The notes beneath the pieces are model-generated. The model did not search any database, had not been told where the DNA came from, and worked only from the letters and a program-made list of their open reading frames with translations. The position numbers and the translations under genes were made by a program. Positions 60,476 through 64,000 of a stretch of 64,000 bases of DNA are shown here, piece by piece (positions within the stretch are counted from its first letter, which is position 1; the number at the start of each line of letters is the position of its first letter). Source of the stretch: Pseudolabrys sp035718275 (GTDB lineage: Bacteria; Pseudomonadota; Alphaproteobacteria; Rhizobiales; Xanthobacteraceae); contig DASTHI010000006.1 in NCBI GenBank assembly GCA_035718275.1, forward strand, positions 1 through 64,000. Reading direction: 5' to 3'.

Positions 60476-62374
60476 ATGCCTCATTTCTCACGACTGACAT
60501 CACGCCAGATTCTCATCATCCTGCACGACGTTGTAGCGACCGCGGTAGCGATCGTGGTCACGTTTTTCATGCGCTTCGAGGAAAGGGCGCTTGACGAGCG
60601 ATTGCATGGTTTCCTGCGATTCTTGCCGCTGTTTTTACTTTACGCCGCGGTCGTGTATTTCGTGATCGGTCTGCATCGTAACAAATGGCGATTCACGTCC
60701 GTTCCTGATCTCTACAATCTGTTCAAGGCCTCAACCGTACTCGCAGCATCGCTGCTCTTACTCGACTACGTTCTCGTGGCGCCCAACCTTTACGGAACCT
60801 TCTTTTTCGGCAAGGTCACGATCCTGCTTTATTGGTTTTTGCAGATGTTTTTCCTCGGCGGGCTTCGCGTTGTTTATCGTTACTTCCACTACGCGCGAAC
60901 CTTGCAGCGGGCCAGGATTGCCGACGCCACCCCCACACTTATTCTCGGCCGTGCGGCCGATGCGGAGGTCATGCTGCGCGCGATCGAAAGCGGCGCCGTC
61001 AAAAAAATCTGGCCGGTGGGTGTACTTTCGCCGTCGCCAGCCGATCGCGGACAGTCAATCCGGGGATTGCGTGTCCTCGGGGACATTGATGATCTCGAGC
61101 GGACAGTGGCCGACTTGGAACATCGCGGTGAGCGGATCACAAGACTGATCCTTGCTCCCTCCGCCCTTGCGCCAGAGGCCCGCCCGGAATCCATCCTCAT
61201 ACGGGCCCGCCGGCTTGGGCTGAGTATGAGCCAGATGCCGTCACTCGAGGCGGATGGTCCCGCCGTTCAGTTGGCCCCCGTGGCAGTAGAAGATCTGCTG
61301 CTGCGGCCAAGTGTGAAGATCGATTACCGCAGGCTGGAAAATTTCGTGGCCAGAAAGTCGGTCGTGGTCACCGGCGGTGGCGGCTCGATCGGCTCGGAAA
61401 TTTGCGAGCGCATCGTTGCCTTCGGTGCAACGCGTCTTCTGGTGATCGAACATTCCGAACCGGCTTTGCATGCGGTCCTGGAAAGTCTTGGTGCAAACGA
61501 GACCGAGATCTCCGGTCGGATCGCAGATATCCGCGACCGCGCACGGATCATGAGTCTCATCACCCAGTTCAGACCCGACATCGTGTTTCATGCAGCGGCC
61601 CTCAAGCACGTGCCCATGCTCGAGCAGGATTGGGAAGAGGGTATCAAGACGAATGTATTCGGATCGATCAATGTCGCTGATGCGGCGGCCGCATCGGGTG
61701 CCAGCGCAATGGTCATGATCTCAACGGACAAGGCAATCGAGCCCGTGTCCGTGCTTGGTGCCACGAAGCGGCTTGCGGAAATGTATTGTCAGGCGCTGGA
61801 CGCCGAGCATTCGCGCCGCGGGCAGCGGCCCATGCGCCTTATCTCTGTACGGTTCGGCAACGTTCTCGCCTCCAACGGCTCGGTTGTCCCCAAGTTCAAG
61901 GCACAGATCGAAGCGGGCGGGCCGGTGACAGTCACGCATCCCGATATGGTTCGGTATTTCATGACTATTCGCGAAGCTTGCGATCTCGTGATCACGGCCG
62001 CAAGCCATGCATGCACGCAGGAAGGCGGGGACGCCTCGGTCTATGTGCTCAATATGGGACAGCCGGTGAGAATTGTGGATCTGGCGGAGCGTATCATTCG
62101 GCTCAGCGGCTTAGAGCCAGGACGCGACATCAGCATCACGTTTACCGGAATCCGTCCGGGAGAGCGCCTGCACGAAATACTTTTCGCCCGTCACGAAGCA
62201 GCTGCTGATATCGGAATTCCCGGAATTGTTGCCGCCAAGCCGGGATCGCCCTCCCTCGAGACGATCCGCGCGTGGGCGGCGACGCTGGAGCAGGGCGTGG
62301 CGCGCGGCGAGCGTGCTGCGATCTACAATCTGCTGCGCGATGCAGTCCCCGAATTCCGAGGCGAAGCCGCTTAA
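60476..62374 (+). CDS. Membrane UDP-GlcNAc-type 4,6-dehydratase (CapD/WbpM/PglF family)
   Basis: 632 residues. Four or so N-terminal membrane segments (about 15-130), a Rossmann domain with the LGRAADAEVML loop, then an extended SDR dehydratase domain with VVTGGGGSIGSEICERI at residue 300. The later STDKAIEPVSVLGATKR carries the catalytic Lys; the position that is often Met or Tyr before GATK reads Leu. Makes a 4-keto-6-deoxy sugar for O-antigen, capsule or protein glycosylation. Followed by gmhA-like gene 11 bases later. Confidence 0.9.
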   Translation: MPHFSRLTSRQILIILHDVVATAVAIVVTFFMRFEERALDERLHGFLRFLPLFLLYAAVVYFVIGLHRNKWRFTSVPDLYNLFKASTVLAASLLLLDYVLVAPNLYGTFFFGKVTILLYWFLQMFFLGGLRVVYRYFHYARTLQRARIADATPTLILGRAADAEVMLRAIESGAVKKIWPVGVLSPSPADRGQSIRGLRVLGDIDDLERTVADLEHRGERITRLILAPSALAPEARPESILIRARRLGLSMSQMPSLEADGPAVQLAPVAVEDLLLRPSVKIDYRRLENFVARKSVVVTGGGGSIGSEICERIVAFGATRLLVIEHSEPALHAVLESLGANETEISGRIADIRDRARIMSLITQFRPDIVFHAAALKHVPMLEQDWEEGIKTNVFGSINVADAAAASGASAMVMISTDKAIEPVSVLGATKRLAEMYCQALDAEHSRRGQRPMRLISVRFGNVLASNGSVVPKFKAQIEAGGPVTVTHPDMVRYFMTIREACDLVITAASHACTQEGGDASVYVLNMGQPVRIVDLAERIIRLSGLEPGRDISITFTGIRPGERLHEILFARHEAAADIGIPGIVAAKPGSPSLETIRAWAATLEQGVARGERAAIYNLLRDAVPEFRGEAA

Positions 62375-62385
62375 GGAAGGCGCCC

Positions 62386-62973
62386 GTGGACGTATCAGCA
62401 TTTTTCAAAGCTGAATTCACCGAGCACAATGAAGTTGCGCGCAGATCGGAAGCCGCACTTTTGGCGGCATTTGCCGGGCTGCTTGATGCCTGCGCGAAAT
62501 CCTTGCGTGACGGCGGCAAACTTATGTTCTTCGGCAATGGAGGGAGCGCGGCGGATGCCCAGCACTTGGCGACCGAACTAACGGTGCGTTACAGCGCCGA
62601 TCGCCGTGCGATCGCGGCAATCGCGCTGAGCACGGACACCTCCGCATTGACTGCTGCGGCCAATGACCTTGGTTTTGAGCACGTTTTCGCCCGTCAGATC
62701 GAGGCCTTGGGCCGGCCGGGCGACGTCGCAATAGCCATATCCACGTCCGGCAAGAGCGCTAATGTGGTCGCCGCCCTCAAGCAGGCGCGGAAAAAGGAGA
62801 TCGTCACCGCAGGCTTTTCGGGAAAAGGCGGCGGAGAGTTGATTAACCTCGCGGACCACCTGCTGGTTGTTCCTTCGGCCGTTACGGCTCGTATCCAGGA
62901 AATGCATATTCTCCTTGGGCAAATGCTTTGCGCGGCCCTTGAAATCGAGTTGGGGCTGGTTCGCGGCCCTTAG
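62386..62973 (+). CDS. gmhA: Phosphoheptose isomerase-like SIS protein
   Basis: 195 residues from the GTG at 62386, preceded by AAGGAAGG; the frame extends upstream inside the previous gene but without homology. FGNGGSAADAQHLATEL and STSGKSANVVAAL are the sugar-phosphate-binding loops of GmhA/SIS proteins. Converts sedoheptulose 7-phosphate to D-glycero-D-manno-heptose 7-phosphate. With the phosphatase at 57316 it points to a heptose branch. Confidence 0.88.
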   Translation: MDVSAFFKAEFTEHNEVARRSEAALLAAFAGLLDACAKSLRDGGKLMFFGNGGSAADAQHLATELTVRYSADRRAIAAIALSTDTSALTAAANDLGFEHVFARQIEALGRPGDVAIAISTSGKSANVVAALKQARKKEIVTAGFSGKGGGELINLADHLLVVPSAVTARIQEMHILLGQMLCAALEIELGLVRGP

Positions 62974-63087
62974 ATATCGGTCTTTTTCGCCAATCTTTTT
63001 ACATTGCGAAAATCACGTTCCTTATCCTGAAATTTCCTTGACTCTCGCAAGTGTTCGCTTTTCCTTGCGCGCAGGGAGAACGCACCA

Positions 63088-63948
63088 ATGGACGCAACCA
63101 TTTTGCCGGGTCCAGGCGCCAAGCCTGGCGTAGGGCGCCGCCGCAACGGCGACGGTCACAGCATCCAGTCAGTCGACCGCGCACTGTTTTTGCTCGAGAC
63201 CATCGCCGAGACAGGCGGTGAAGCAACGCTTACCGAACTCGCCAATCGCACGGGTCTAAACATCTCAACGTGCCATCATCTGCTGGCCACGTTGATCCAG
63301 CGTGGGTTTGCGGCAAAAGTTCCGGGCCGGCGGCTCTATGCGCTTGGTCCTCGCATCATCTATCTCGGGCACGCGTGTTTGCAGGTCGATCTGCCGCGCC
63401 GCGCGCAGCCCTTCCTTGAAGCCGTCAACAATGCCACTGGCGAAACCGTGCATCTCGCGGCGCTGCAGGGAGATAATGTCGTCACGCTTTCGGTGCGTGA
63501 ATCTCGTCACGCCGTGCGTGTCGATAGCGGCAAGATCGGGAGGGTTGAAGGTCCGCATGCCACGTCGGTTGGCAAGGCGATTCTGGCGTGGCTGCCCGAG
63601 GATGAGATCAGGCGAATCCTCGCGGGAGGAATGAAGCGGTTCACGGAAAACACGATTACGGAGTTTCCGGCGCTTCTCGAGTCCTTTCGCATCGTCCGGC
63701 GCAATGGCTATGCAGTCGATCGCGAAGAATTTCTGCCAGGCGTGATCTGCGTCGGAGCGGCTATTCGCGATCAGGCAGGCACCGTCATCGGCGCGATCAG
63801 CGCTTCCGCGCCGACCATGCGCGCGAGCGAGGAGCACATCGCGCTCATGCGCGATGAGATTACCGCCGCCGCCCGCGGGCTGTCGGCCGAGTTCGGTGAG
63901 CCGGCGTCCCAGCCTGGCGGCGCGCCGAAACAGGCGATCGCAAACTGA
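63088..63948 (+). CDS. IclR-family transcription regulator
   Basis: 286 residues. The helix-turn-helix is visible in SIQSVDRALFLLETIAETGGEATLTELANRTGLNISTCHHLLATLIQRGF, followed by the IclR effector domain with PFLEAVNNATGETVHLAAL. AGGGAGA precedes the ATG. It lies upstream of a gene starting at 63988 in the same direction, whose promoter it may control. Effector unknown. Confidence 0.92.
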   Translation: MDATILPGPGAKPGVGRRRNGDGHSIQSVDRALFLLETIAETGGEATLTELANRTGLNISTCHHLLATLIQRGFAAKVPGRRLYALGPRIIYLGHACLQVDLPRRAQPFLEAVNNATGETVHLAALQGDNVVTLSVRESRHAVRVDSGKIGRVEGPHATSVGKAILAWLPEDEIRRILAGGMKRFTENTITEFPALLESFRIVRRNGYAVDREEFLPGVICVGAAIRDQAGTVIGAISASAPTMRASEEHIALMRDEITAAARGLSAEFGEPASQPGGAPKQAIAN

Positions 63949-63987
63949 ATCGCGCGGGACGCGCATGCGTTCTTACTGGAGGACCTT

Positions 63988-64000
63988 ATGTACGCACCGG
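63988..64000 (+). CDS. Start of a gene cut by the window edge
   Basis: ATG at 63988 after a perfect GGAGGACC ribosome site (63978-63985). Only four codons (MYAP) are in the window, so the product cannot be identified. The position 39 bases after the IclR gene suggests it may be regulated by it. Confidence 0.5.

Noticed and set aside
1..64000. CRISPR arrays, tRNA or rRNA genes
   Set aside because: I looked in the intergenic stretches for regular short repeats and for tRNA-like cloverleaf sequences ending in GGTTCRANYCC-type motifs and saw none.

Overview
The window looks like chromosomal DNA of a Gram-negative alphaproteobacterium, most likely a Hyphomicrobiales member of the Xanthobacteraceae/Nitrobacteraceae type. 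The evidence is GC-rich sequence, Liv-type ABC, TAXI-TRAP and NMT1-type ABC uptake systems side by side, several Tat-exported or molybdenum hydroxylase enzymes, a tandem glycine riboswitch ahead of gcvTHP, and heptose/nucleotide-sugar envelope genes. I could not search a database, so the taxon is inference.

Layout. 0-0.4 kb: truncated transposase running off the left edge. 0.4-3.1 kb: two-subunit molybdenum hydroxylase (IorAB type). 3.3-8.8 kb: a compact cofactor F420 operon (fno, cofE, cofD, cofC, fbiC). 8.9-13.1 kb: operon of a PLP enzyme, a two-subunit CoA-transferase/IpdAB-like enzyme and an F420-type LLM oxidoreductase. 13.7-18.3 kb: Liv ABC transporter. 18.3-18.9 kb: a stand-alone protein resembling the FbiB C-terminal domain, probably the missing dehydro-F420-0 reductase. 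19.1-23.9 kb: glycine riboswitch and gcvT-gcvH-gcvP. 23.9-27.7 kb (minus strand): NMT1/SsuABC-type transporter with a formamidase. 27.9 kb: a 4,5-dihydroxyphthalate-decarboxylase-like protein. 28.9-38.9 kb: two mirror-image CoxL-CoxM-(CoxS+CoxG fusion) hydroxylase operons around a GntR/UTRA regulator. 38.9-47.6 kb: M20 hydrolase, UbiX, TIGR02444 protein, UbiD, TAXI receptor, fused TRAP permease, amidohydrolase. 47.5-52.5 kb (minus): a second UbiD - small protein - TAXI - TRAP - MaoC operon that converges on the first. 52.8-57.3 kb: SnoaL-like protein, MFS, LysR, FlK-like thioesterase, MFS. 57.3-63 kb: heptose phosphatase/isomerase, flippase-like membrane protein, UDP-sugar dehydrogenase, CapD-type dehydratase. 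63.1-64 kb: IclR regulator and the start of another gene.

How it may work together. Between about 3 and 53 kb the genes read as one large catabolic island: uptake systems, molybdenum hydroxylases (which typically hydroxylate N-heteroaromatic rings), prenyl-FMN-dependent UbiD decarboxylases with their UbiX, a DHP-decarboxylase homologue, amide and formamide hydrolases, a MaoC hydratase, CoA-transfer or ring-cleaving chemistry, an F420H2-dependent reductase with its own cofactor pathway, and a glycine cleavage system. I infer breakdown of an unidentified N-heteroaromatic carboxylate in which F420H2 does a reductive step and glycine/one-carbon units may be end products.

The strongest unexplained sequence signal is a recurring palindromic site, core CTAA-NN-TTAG, in intergenic DNA ahead of at least four catabolic operons, with weaker copies ahead of four more. 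It includes a 23-base pair of sites differing at two positions upstream of the two ubiD genes, and a 16-base exact repeat linking the PLP/CoA-transferase operon to the second cox operon. This suggests one regulon, perhaps run by the embedded GntR protein.
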